A DNA stretch of 64,000 nucleotides, from the NCBI GenBank assembly GCA_963735455.1, contig CAVTKZ010000004.1, positions 372,001 to 436,000 of the forward strand, given 5' to 3'. A program made the translations under genes and the position numbers. This document shows, in pieces, positions 15,465 to 23,190 of the stretch. The DNA comes from Palsa-1033 sp963735455. Lineage in GTDB: Bacteria > Chloroflexota > Limnocylindria > Limnocylindrales > CSP1-4. Position 1 is the stretch's first letter, and the number at the start of each line of letters is the position of its first letter. The notes beneath the pieces are model-generated. The model was given only the letters and a program-made list of their open reading frames with translations, had not been told where the DNA came from and ran no database searches.

Positions 15465-16766
15465 ATGACGGAGCCAACCCCAACCGGTGCGCTCGCCTGT
15501 CCATTCGTCGCCTTCGAGGACGATCGCGATGCCCGCGCCGATGTGCCGGACCATCGCCACCGCTGCTACGCGGAGATCCGTCCGGCACCCCGGGCCATCG
15601 CCCACCAGGAAGCCTTCTGCCTGTCACCCGGCTTCGCGGCCTGCCCCACGTTCCAGGATTGGGCGCGGCGCGAGGCGGCCCGGGCCAAGCCGACGATCGA
15701 CCGGAGCGAGCTGGCCGGGCTGGCCCGACCCGGCCGCGGCCCCGAACCCGGATCGGGCTCGGGGCGGCCGGCCCGCGGCGAGGATCGTCAGGACGACGAC
15801 CCCGATGCCGGCTACGCCGCGTCGGCCGGCGGCTTCGCGGTGCCACCCGCGGCACGCTCGAGGAGTCGCGATTGGGCCGCGCCACCAGCCTGGGCCGCCG
15901 GCGAAGACGATCGGCCCGAGGATGCCGAAGCGCCACCGTTCCTGGCCGCCGGGTCAGGCTCCGGCGGTGGCCCGGCAGGCGCCGCCGCGTCCGATCCCGG
16001 TGGGTTGGCCGGCCATGCCCGGGCTGGCCGGGCGGCGGACGCCGGCGCAGAGCCGGCCGCGGGGCTGGCCGGCTCGCGCTGGCTGAACGAGGCCCGTTCG
16101 GCGGCCGGTGACGATCCCGAGCTGGCCGACCTCGATCGCTCCCTGGAGGCCGACCGGGCGGCCCGCCTGGGGCGCGAGGCAGGTGCCCGGCGGGGAGTCC
16201 CGGCCGAGGACGACTACGAGGACGACGACTCGGTGCGGCCGGTGGCCAGCGCCGTGGCCTCCCCCGGCCGGCGAGCCAACCAGGTCTCGCGCCGCCCGCC
16301 GTCGGCCGGTGCCGGGCGTCCGGCTTGGGAGCGCTCGCGGCGGAGCGAGGCGTACCCGACGCTCAAGACGCGGGTCGGGATGCCGGCCATTCCGCGCTGG
16401 CTCCTGGCGCTCGGCGCGCTGGTCATCGCGGCGGTCGTGATCTTCTCGCTGCCGTTCCTGTTCAACTTCGGAGGCGGGCCGGGCGTCGCGACCCCGTCGC
16501 AGTCCGTCGGGCCGTCCGATTCCGGCCAGTCGTCGAGCGAGCCGTCGGCGTCGGTCCCGGCCGTGCCGTCGCAGAAGGTCTACACGGTGGTCTCCGGCGA
16601 CACGATCACCAAGATCGCCAAGCGCTTCGGGCTGACCACGGCGCAGCTCCTGGCGGCCAATCCCCAGATCAAGAACGCCAACAGCATCAAGCCCGGCGAC
16701 AAGATCACGATCCCCAGCGCGACCCCCAGCGACGAGGTCACCGGAGCCTCCCCCAGCCCGTCCTGA
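15465..16766 (+). CDS. membrane-anchored LysM protein with Cys/His-rich N-terminal motif
   Basis: 433 aa from ATG 15465. The N-terminus (residues about 10-63) carries ACPF, HRCYA, HQEAFCL and ACPTF, a four-Cys/two-His arrangement that probably binds zinc or forms a disulphide unit; I associate this module with Chloroflexota LysM proteins. Residues about 70-300 are low-complexity Ala/Gly/Pro/Asp/Arg. A single membrane helix lies near residues 312-332 (WLLALGALVIAAVVIFSLPF), then a Ser/Pro linker and a C-terminal LysM domain (VYTVVSGDTITKIAKRFGLT...IKPGDKITIPS) that binds N-acetylglucosamine chains. The Cys-rich part should be cytoplasmic and LysM outside. Confidence 0.85.
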   Translation: MTEPTPTGALACPFVAFEDDRDARADVPDHRHRCYAEIRPAPRAIAHQEAFCLSPGFAACPTFQDWARREAARAKPTIDRSELAGLARPGRGPEPGSGSGRPARGEDRQDDDPDAGYAASAGGFAVPPAARSRSRDWAAPPAWAAGEDDRPEDAEAPPFLAAGSGSGGGPAGAAASDPGGLAGHARAGRAADAGAEPAAGLAGSRWLNEARSAAGDDPELADLDRSLEADRAARLGREAGARRGVPAEDDYEDDDSVRPVASAVASPGRRANQVSRRPPSAGAGRPAWERSRRSEAYPTLKTRVGMPAIPRWLLALGALVIAAVVIFSLPFLFNFGGGPGVATPSQSVGPSDSGQSSSEPSASVPAVPSQKVYTVVSGDTITKIAKRFGLTTAQLLAANPQIKNANSIKPGDKITIPSATPSDEVTGASPSPS

Positions 16767-16810
16767 CCAACGCCGGCCGCGAGCGGGCTTCGCCCGGCGC
16801 CGCCGCGGCC

Positions 16811-17140
16811 TTAGCGCGGGGCGAGGTTGATCGAGGTGATCTTGCCGGCCTCGACCCGGAACGTGGCGTCGAGGTGGCGCGAGGTCGCGCCGGGTCGGAC
16901 GACCAGCAGGTCGGCCTCGTAGGTGTTGCCGGTGTCGCGGACCTCGCCGGGGATCATCTTCAGCCCCCGGTCGCTGCGCAGGAACCAGCCCCCGACGCGC
17001 TCGACGCCGCGCAGCGTCTCGACGCTGTCGCCGACGTGGATCCGCATCTCGGTCTTCTCGTCCATCAGCGCCACGGCACCCTCGCGGTCACCGGCGTTGA
17101 GGAGCTCGAAGAAGACTTCCATCGTTTCGACCGCACCCAT
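16811..17140 (-). CDS. NTF2-like/SnoaL-type small protein
   Basis: 109 aa with the layout of the limonene-epoxide-hydrolase/SnoaL cone fold: an N-terminal helix VETMEVFFELLNAGDREGAVALMDEKTEMRIHVG, then the strands RVGGWFLRS...EADLLVVRPG...ITSINLAP. Such proteins are small isomerases, hydrolases or ligand carriers; no catalytic residues are diagnostic here. A TACACT element lies six bases before the ATG on the minus strand. It is convergent with the LysM gene. Confidence 0.72.
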   Translation of the reverse strand: MGAVETMEVFFELLNAGDREGAVALMDEKTEMRIHVGDSVETLRGVERVGGWFLRSDRGLKMIPGEVRDTGNTYEADLLVVRPGATSRHLDATFRVEAGKITSINLAPR

Positions 17141-17146
17141 GCCCGC

Positions 17147-17152
17147 AGTGTA
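17147..17152 (-). promoter_or_regulatory. TACACT -10-like element 6 bases before ATG 17140
   Basis: Leaderless-type spacing. Confidence 0.45.
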
Positions 17153-17209
17153 AGCGAGGAGCTCGGCCCCGGCCCACCGGCGAAGCCCGACCGGCCGGAC
17201 TCGCCTGCC

Positions 17210-18955
17210 CTAGAAGCCGCCGCCGGCGCCGCCTCCGCCGCCGCCCGAGCCACCGCCGCCGAAGCCGCCTCCGCCGCCCCCACTGCCCGACGACGACGGC
17301 GAGTTGCCGATCGTGCCCAGGGCCGCCATCATCCCGCCGACATCGGGGATCCCGCCGCTCGAGAAGATCGAGGCCGCCGGCGCCCCGGCCGCGCCGCCGC
17401 CGAAGCCGCCCGCGCCACCCAGCGCGCTCGAGCCGTACCAGATCGGGAAGTACGCGCCCGCCGGGGCGCTGCCCTGCCGGACGTCCTCGACCGTCCGCCC
17501 CAGGACCTCCTGGACCTCGTGGTTCAGGTCCAGGGCGACGCCCCAGACCACGGCCAGGTCGGGCGTATCGAGCCAGTCCAGCTTGGCCGTCGCGACCACC
17601 TCGTCCATCGAGCGAGCCTGGGCCATCGTCGCCTCGAGCGTCCGCCGATAGGCCTTGAGCTGGGCGTCGATCATCGCGCCCTGGGCCGTCCGGGCGGGCA
17701 TCGCGTGGGCGATCACCATCGAGGCCACCCCGCCGCCGATCAGCCCGACGGCCACGAAGAAGAGGCCCGCGAAGGGAATCGAGCTGCCGACCACGAACGC
17801 GATGAAGCCCACGAACAGCTCGATCCCACCCCGCGTCGAGTAGCGGCTGATCGCCTTGGTCGGCGCCTCGACGAACCAGCCCTGGGCGACGGCGTGATCC
17901 TCGAGCTTGGAGTTGAACGTGGCGGCGTACTTCCCGAATTTGGGCAGGTCGTCGGGCTCGATCCGATCCGTGTCGGCGCCGACGTTGTGGAGCATGGTCA
18001 GGGCATACGTCTCGGCGTCGGTCAGCTTCTGGCGGGACGCCTTCTGGCGGGCGGCCTCGACCTTCGGGTCCTTGGCGACTGGCGGCGCCAGGTCGATCGC
18101 CAGCGACGAGGCGTGCTTCGGGTCGGGAACGTCGAAGGCAATCTCGCCCCGGCTGGCAAGGTCAAGCATCGCCGTGGTCAGCGCCCGGCGGCTCGACCGG
18201 TCGTCATAGACGAGGGCGGCCGAGGCCGGGGTCAGGTCGGGCGGCGGGGCCGGCATCAGGACCGACGGATCGTCGGTGTAGATGGCATCTCGGCCGCGGC
18301 GATACCAGCCCAACCCCGCCGACGCGATCGACAGCAGGATGATCCCCGGGGCCAGGACCAGGCCGACCAGGGCGTTGAGGATCCGGCCCCGGGACAGGTT
18401 CTCGGCGTTCTGGGGCGTGGCCGCCGCGTCGACCTTGGCCAGCCCGGCGGCCAGCGCGCCGTCCATGTCGCAGGCCTGCAAGCGGGGCAGCATGTCGTCG
18501 TTGAAGATCGAGTCCCGCTGGTCGTTCGACAGGTAGGCGGCCCGGTAGCCCGGCCCGGCGTACAGCTGGATCTGCCCGTGGCAGCCGCTGGGGTCGATGT
18601 CGAACAGGATGACCAGCCCGTCGTCGAAGCCCTTGCGGCCGACACCCCACTGGTCCATCAGGGCCTGGGCATTCGACGCGGCGTCGTCGCTCGTGATCCC
18701 GTAGTCGACGGACTCGGAGTAGACGACAACCTGGGCGCCGGTCCGGCCCTCGATCCCGGCGATCGTCGCGGCCGCGGCCTCGATCGTGCCCGGCCGGAAA
18801 ATGCCGGCCGTGTCATAGACCCTTTGGCCCGGGACCGGATCCGGGTAGGGCGGGCCGCCGGCCAGGGCAATCACGGCGATGAACGGCAGGATCGCCACAG
18901 CAATCAGGAGCGCGGCGGCGCTGGCGCGGAACGGCAGCCGGCGAGCGAGCCCCAT
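17210..18955 (-). CDS. TPM (YgcG-like) domain fused to DUF2207-type C-terminal membrane protein
   Basis: 581 aa. A signal peptide/helix at residues about 11-33 is followed by a TPM domain (VYDTAGIFRPGTIEAAAATIAGIEGRTGAQVVVYSES...GVGRKGFDDGLVILFDI), then membrane helices near 195-215 and a pair near 375-410. The C-terminal part, with its conserved cytosolic segments, resembles the C-terminal half of DUF2207 proteins. It ends in a Gly-rich tail (GGGGGFGGGGSGGGGG) as in other DUF2207 proteins. The usual DUF2207 N-terminal domain is replaced by TPM. Role unknown, likely envelope-associated. Its ATG overlaps the lysA stop by one base, so it is coupled to lysA translation. Confidence 0.78.
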   Translation of the reverse strand: MGLARRLPFRASAAALLIAVAILPFIAVIALAGGPPYPDPVPGQRVYDTAGIFRPGTIEAAAATIAGIEGRTGAQVVVYSESVDYGITSDDAASNAQALMDQWGVGRKGFDDGLVILFDIDPSGCHGQIQLYAGPGYRAAYLSNDQRDSIFNDDMLPRLQACDMDGALAAGLAKVDAAATPQNAENLSRGRILNALVGLVLAPGIILLSIASAGLGWYRRGRDAIYTDDPSVLMPAPPPDLTPASAALVYDDRSSRRALTTAMLDLASRGEIAFDVPDPKHASSLAIDLAPPVAKDPKVEAARQKASRQKLTDAETYALTMLHNVGADTDRIEPDDLPKFGKYAATFNSKLEDHAVAQGWFVEAPTKAISRYSTRGGIELFVGFIAFVVGSSIPFAGLFFVAVGLIGGGVASMVIAHAMPARTAQGAMIDAQLKAYRRTLEATMAQARSMDEVVATAKLDWLDTPDLAVVWGVALDLNHEVQEVLGRTVEDVRQGSAPAGAYFPIWYGSSALGGAGGFGGGAAGAPAASIFSSGGIPDVGGMMAALGTIGNSPSSSGSGGGGGGFGGGGSGGGGGGAGGGF

Positions 18956-20280
18956 CAGCGAATCGTAGCCCCGCCGCCCCGCCGCCGGGCAACTGTCAGC
19001 CCGCCGTCAGCCTCGAGGATCAGCTGGATCGCCCGCGGCCGGCCGTTGTAGGTCGAGCCGAGCGACGCGCCATAGGCGCCGGCGTCCCGGATCACGACCA
19101 GGTCGCCCCGGACGAGGGGCGGCAGGTGGTGCTGGCCGAACGAGTCGGTCGATTCGCAGATCGGGCCCTCGACGGCCGTCGACGCCATGCCCGCGCTCGC
19201 CGCATTCCTAGCCGGGTCCGTGACGGCGGCATCCGTGCCGTCCGCGGAGTCTGCGGACCAGGCCCGAAGCCCCGAGGTCAGCGCCACGACCCCGTGGCGG
19301 GCGCCGTACAGGGCGGGCCGGATCAGCTCGGTCAGCCCGGCGTCGAGGACCACCATCGGCCCGTTCCGCCGACGGGCGTGGAGGACCCGGGCAACGAGGT
19401 AGCCGGCCCGGGCCACGAGGAAGCGGCCGGGCTCGACCGCCAGGCGCCTCGGCCGGCGATCGGCGGGCAGGGCAGCGAGCAGCTCCGTCAGCTCCCGCGC
19501 GAAGCGCTCCGGACGGGGCGCCGGCGAGCCGACCGCGAAGACCGGGAAGCCGCCGCCCAGGTCGAGGGTATCGAAGTCGGGGTTCGTCCCGCCCAGCAGC
19601 CCGACGATGGCCAGGGCTCGTTTCACGCCGTCCCGCCAGGCGTCGACGGCGCCCAGCTGCGAGCCGACGTGGAGCTGGATGCCCCGCCAGCGGAGCGGTC
19701 CGTCGGCGCCACCACCGGCCTCGATCGCGGCCGCCAGCTCGTCGGCGGCCAGGCCGAACTTGCTCGACTCGGCCCCGACGGCCAGCTCGGGCAGGGTCTC
19801 GGGCTCGACGGCGGGATTGAAGCGCAAGAGGACGTCGAGGCGCGGCGCCCCGCGCCGGACGGCCCGCGCGGCGAGGCGGGCGAGGGCGGCTGCCTCGTCG
19901 GACGACTCGATCGCCGTCCACAGCAGCGGCTCGCCCTGCTCCCTCGCCCGGACAGCCGCGCGCAGGTCGGCCCCGGTCTTGCCGACCCCCTCGAGGGTGA
20001 TCCGCCCGTTCGGGAGGCCTGCTCGCCGGGCGATCGCCCATTCACCGAGCGAGACCACGTTGGCACCCAGGCCCAGACCGCCCAGCCGGCCGACGATCGC
20101 AGGGACGTCGTTGGCCTTGACCGAATAATGGCGCAGGACCGGGTCGGGGAAGGCCTGGGCGAGCTCGTTGGCCGAGCGGCCGAGCTCGGCGGCGTCGGTC
20201 AGGACGAGGGGCGTGCCGAAGCGCTCGGCGGCCAGGCGCAGGGCGGCGGCCAGGCCGGGCAGCCGATCGGCCTCGATCAC
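18955..20280 (-). CDS. lysA: diaminopimelate decarboxylase-like PLP enzyme (fold type III)
   Basis: 441 aa, starting at GTG 20280. The PLP-binding Lys lies in YSVKAN, with the barrel motifs HVGSQLG, DLGGGFPV and EPGRFLVARAG, and the C-terminal active-site motif EGPICESTDSF. These match LysA, which decarboxylates meso-diaminopimelate to lysine, better than the related ornithine/arginine enzymes. It has a poorly conserved insert (about residues 345-370, Ser/Ala/Asp-rich). It lies downstream of the holin-like gene and just upstream of, and coupled to, the TPM-DUF2207 gene. Confidence 0.88.
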   Translation of the reverse strand: MIEADRLPGLAAALRLAAERFGTPLVLTDAAELGRSANELAQAFPDPVLRHYSVKANDVPAIVGRLGGLGLGANVVSLGEWAIARRAGLPNGRITLEGVGKTGADLRAAVRAREQGEPLLWTAIESSDEAAALARLAARAVRRGAPRLDVLLRFNPAVEPETLPELAVGAESSKFGLAADELAAAIEAGGGADGPLRWRGIQLHVGSQLGAVDAWRDGVKRALAIVGLLGGTNPDFDTLDLGGGFPVFAVGSPAPRPERFARELTELLAALPADRRPRRLAVEPGRFLVARAGYLVARVLHARRRNGPMVVLDAGLTELIRPALYGARHGVVALTSGLRAWSADSADGTDAAVTDPARNAASAGMASTAVEGPICESTDSFGQHHLPPLVRGDLVVIRDAGAYGASLGSTYNGRPRAIQLILEADGGLTVARRRGGGATIR

Positions 20281-20318
20281 CGATCCGGGCCCCGGGTCCG
20301 TCGGCCCGGGCGACTCGA

Positions 20319-20720
20319 TCAGCGGCTCGTCTTCACGAACGGCAGCAGCCCGATCAGGAGCGAGACCGCACTCAGGACGACGGCTCCGATCAGCGCGGCG
20401 GCGATCGTGGTCGTATCGATCGTGTGCGGGAAGTGGCCGATCGTGAACGTGATCTTGAGCTTCTCGGCGATGTAGGCGACGCCCAGCAGGACGACCCCGT
20501 TGACGATCAGGCCGGACAGGCCGAGGGTGAGCAGGGAGATCGGGAAGGTGAGCATCTTGAGGACCGGCTTGACCAGGGCATTGGCCAGGCCGACGACGAT
20601 CGCGACGACCACGACCTGCCAGATCTGGGGATGCCTGCCGAAGCTGATGTCCGAGTAGATCAGCGAGGTCACCCAGAGGGCCAGCGCCGTGCCCAACGTC
20701 TCGACGGCGAATCCAATCAT
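20319..20720 (-). CDS. phage holin family 4 superfamily membrane protein
   Basis: 133 aa with four hydrophobic segments and the family-typical stretch VVVVAIVVGLANALVKPVLKMLTFPISLLTLGLSGLIVNGVVLL (NALVKP, P-LTLG). Members are widespread small inner-membrane proteins named after a mycobacteriophage holin; most are not phage genes and their role is unknown. AAGGAGGG lies about seven bases before ATG 20720. The ATG overlaps the stop of the GNAT gene by four bases, so the two are co-translated. Confidence 0.82.
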   Translation of the reverse strand: MIGFAVETLGTALALWVTSLIYSDISFGRHPQIWQVVVVAIVVGLANALVKPVLKMLTFPISLLTLGLSGLIVNGVVLLGVAYIAEKLKITFTIGHFPHTIDTTTIAAALIGAVVLSAVSLLIGLLPFVKTSR

Positions 20721-21337
20721 TGCGATCCCTCCTTGGGGCTATGACGGGCCAGACGTGCCTGGAGGTGCGCTTGAACGTCGGGCCATTCGGTGTCGATCAC
20801 GCTGTAGTAGGCCGAGTCCCGAGCTCGGCCGCCGGGCATCACCATATGCTTTCGGAAGATCCCCTCGAACTGGGCGCCGATGCCCAGGATGGCGGCCCGC
20901 GACGGCTCGTTGAGGGCGTCGGTCTTGAACTCCACCCGGCGCATGCCGAGCGTCTCGAAAGCGTGACCCATCCCCAGCAGCTTGGCCTCGGTGTTCACCG
21001 CGCTGCGCTGGAAGGCCGGATCGATCCAGGTCCAGCCGATCTCGAGGCGCAGGTGCGCCGGCGCGAGGGCCAGGTAGCGGGTGCTGCCGACCACCCGGCC
21101 GGTCGCCGCCTCGATCGTTACGAAGGGCAGCTCGGCGCCTGCCGCCTGGGCGGCAAGGGCAGCCTCGACGATCCCGGCCATCCCCGCCGGCGTGGATCCG
21201 TCGAGCGGCATCCAGCGCCAGATCCGTGGGTCGGACCCGGCCGCGGTCAGGCCGGCTAGATGGGCCAGCGTCAGCGGCTCGAGCCGGACGTGGCCGCCCA
21301 CGAGCTCGACCGGTGTGATCCGGAGGTCGACTGGCAT
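20717..21337 (-). CDS. GNAT acetyltransferase, RimJ/RimL-like
   Basis: 206 aa. N-terminal beta strand LVGGHVRLEPLTLAHLAGL, then GSTRYL and LEIGWTWIDPAFQRSAVNTEAKLLGMGHAFETLGMRRVEFKTDALNEPSRAAILGIGAQFEG, the acetyl-CoA loop and the SRAAI helix typical of the N-acetyltransferase group that modifies protein N-termini, small amines or amino acids. A TACACT element is placed exactly six bases upstream of ATG 21337. The stop overlaps the start of the holin-family gene by four bases. Confidence 0.85.
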   Translation of the reverse strand: MPVDLRITPVELVGGHVRLEPLTLAHLAGLTAAGSDPRIWRWMPLDGSTPAGMAGIVEAALAAQAAGAELPFVTIEAATGRVVGSTRYLALAPAHLRLEIGWTWIDPAFQRSAVNTEAKLLGMGHAFETLGMRRVEFKTDALNEPSRAAILGIGAQFEGIFRKHMVMPGGRARDSAYYSVIDTEWPDVQAHLQARLARHSPKEGSQ

Positions 21338-21343
21338 CGGCCG

Positions 21344-21349
21344 AGTGTA
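21344..21349 (-). promoter_or_regulatory. TACACT -10-like element 6 bases before ATG 21337
   Basis: Leaderless-type spacing. It lies just beside the opposite-strand promoter-like motif at 21352-21366, so this is a compact divergent promoter region. Confidence 0.5.
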
Positions 21350-21351
21350 CG

Positions 21352-21366
21352 GGAGCGCTAGACTCG
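21352..21366 (+). promoter_or_regulatory. promoter-like 15-mer shared with 5035-5049
   Basis: GGAGCGCTAGACTCG, identical to the copy upstream of the first Rieske gene. TAGACT (21359-21364) is a likely -10 for the DUF885 gene, whose start with AGGAG follows about 48 bases later. Confidence 0.4.
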
Positions 21367-21411
21367 TCGTCCCGAGTTGTGATCGATCCGACCGCCCCCA
21401 GGAGCTGTCCA

Positions 21412-23190
21412 GTGGCGTCCTTCGCCGACCAGACCGGCACGTTCTTCAGCGAGTTCTTCGCCCTGAATCCGCTCGCCGCGACCGCCGCCGGGATGCACGA
21501 CCACGACGCCCAATGGCCCGACCTGACCGAGGCCGGGCGGCTGGCCAGGCTGGCCTTCGCCGAGCGCTGGACGACGGCCTTCGGGGCGATCCCGGCAGCC
21601 GAGCTGGACCGCGACGCCGCGGTCGACCGGCGGCTGCTGCTGCTCGTCCTCGACGAGATGCGCTTCGAGGACCTGGAGCTCCAGCAGCTGGCCTGGGACC
21701 CGCTCGAATGGGTCTACGTGATGGGCGCCGGCATCTTCCCGCTGGTCGCCCGCGAGTTCGCGCCGCTCGCCGAGCGGCTGGCTTCGATCGCCGGCCGGCT
21801 CGAGGGCCTGCCCGGGCTGGTCGAGGCCGCCCGGGCGAGCCTCGTCGGGACGAGCGATGGGCGGCCGGTGGCCCGCTTCCACGCCGAGACCGCCCTCGGC
21901 CAGCTGCCCGGCATCGCCGAGCTGATCGGCGACGCCCTGGCCCAAGCGGATGCCGCCGCGCCGACCGACCAGGCCGTCGGCGCGATCCTCAACCGGCTGC
22001 GCGCGGCCGCCGCGACCGGCAGCGAGGCCGTCAGCCGGGTCGAGGCGATCCTGCGCGACGAGGTGATCCCCCGCTCAAGCGGCGAAGGCCGCCTGGGGCC
22101 GGACCTGTTCGCGGCCAAGATGCGCCACACCCTGCGCGACGGCGAGCTGACCCCGGCCCGGATCCTCGAGCGCGCGAGCGCCGAGGCCGACGCCGTGCGG
22201 GCCGAGATGGTCCGCCTGGCCGCCGGGATGTGGTCGACCTGGTGTCCCGGCCGGGCGCGCCCGGCGACCGACGGCGAGCTGGTCCGGGGCGTCCTCGACG
22301 CGATCAGCAGGGAGCACCAGCAGCCGGCCGACCTGCTCGATTTCTGCCGGGCGGAGCTGGGCCGGATCGAGGAGTTCTGCCGGGCGAGGGACCTGGTCGG
22401 GCTATCCGACGAGCCGCTCGAGATCCGCTGGACGCCGCTCTTCCTGCGTGCCTTCGGCGGGGCGATGCTCGACTCGCCCGGACCGCTCGACCGGGGCCAG
22501 AAGGCGTTCTTCGTGATCACCCCGATCCCGGCCGAATGGACCGCCGAGCAGGCCGAGAGCTACCTGCGCGAGGACAACGACCGGATGCTGCGGGTCCTGA
22601 CGATCCACGAGGCGGTGCCCGGGCACTATCTCCAGGGCGCCTACTCGAATCTCTGCCCGTCGCTCGTCCGAGCGGTCTTCCAGAGCGGGGTCTACGCGGA
22701 GGGCTGGGCCGTCTACGTCACCCAGGTGATGATCGACGTGGGCTACGGCGAAGACGACCCGGCGCTCCTGCTCACCCACTGGAAGTTCTACCTGCGGGCC
22801 GCGCTCAACGCCGTGATCGACGTCCGGATCCACGCCGGCGAGGCGTTCGGCGGCCCGCTGACCGAGGAGCAGGCCGTGGCGCTGATGGTCGAGGGTGGCT
22901 TCCAGGAAGAGGCCGAGGCCCGCAACAAGTACAACCGGGCACGCCTGTCGTCGACCCAGCTATCGACCTACTTCGTCGGCTCGATGGCCCTTTGGGCGCT
23001 TGAGCGTGACGTCCGCCGGAAGCTGGCCGGCGAGCGGGCCGCGACCGTCGTCGAGCGAGCCATCCCGGGCGGCTTCGGCCCGACGCCGGGCTTCAACCAG
23101 CGCCGCCACCTCGAGGCGACGCTGAGCCACGGGACCCTGGCCCCGTCGCTCTTGCACGACCTGGTCCTGGGCGACGCCGGCGGGGGCTGA
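21412..23190 (+). CDS. DUF885 metallopeptidase-like protein
   Basis: 592 aa from GTG 21412, preceded by AGGAG at seven bases; the GTG at 21379 would add 11 residues but lacks a good site. The metal-binding region is TIHEAVPGHYLQ with EGWAVY 40 residues later, the HEAVPGH motif of DUF885 proteins, which look like M32/gluzincin-type carboxypeptidases. The peptide substrate is unknown. There is no signal peptide, so it is cytoplasmic. Its last 98 bases overlap the 3' end of the GH13 gene on the other strand. Confidence 0.85.
   Translation: MASFADQTGTFFSEFFALNPLAATAAGMHDHDAQWPDLTEAGRLARLAFAERWTTAFGAIPAAELDRDAAVDRRLLLLVLDEMRFEDLELQQLAWDPLEWVYVMGAGIFPLVAREFAPLAERLASIAGRLEGLPGLVEAARASLVGTSDGRPVARFHAETALGQLPGIAELIGDALAQADAAAPTDQAVGAILNRLRAAAATGSEAVSRVEAILRDEVIPRSSGEGRLGPDLFAAKMRHTLRDGELTPARILERASAEADAVRAEMVRLAAGMWSTWCPGRARPATDGELVRGVLDAISREHQQPADLLDFCRAELGRIEEFCRARDLVGLSDEPLEIRWTPLFLRAFGGAMLDSPGPLDRGQKAFFVITPIPAEWTAEQAESYLREDNDRMLRVLTIHEAVPGHYLQGAYSNLCPSLVRAVFQSGVYAEGWAVYVTQVMIDVGYGEDDPALLLTHWKFYLRAALNAVIDVRIHAGEAFGGPLTEEQAVALMVEGGFQEEAEARNKYNRARLSSTQLSTYFVGSMALWALERDVRRKLAGERAATVVERAIPGGFGPTPGFNQRRHLEATLSHGTLAPSLLHDLVLGDAGGG

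Noticed and set aside
16770..16805. CGGGC-TTC-GCCCG hairpin after the LysM gene
   Set aside because: Only a 5-bp stem and no T-rich tail; too weak to call a terminator.
20319..20720. Holin-family gene as evidence of a prophage
   Set aside because: No other phage gene, attachment site or integrase nearby; the family is common in chromosomes.
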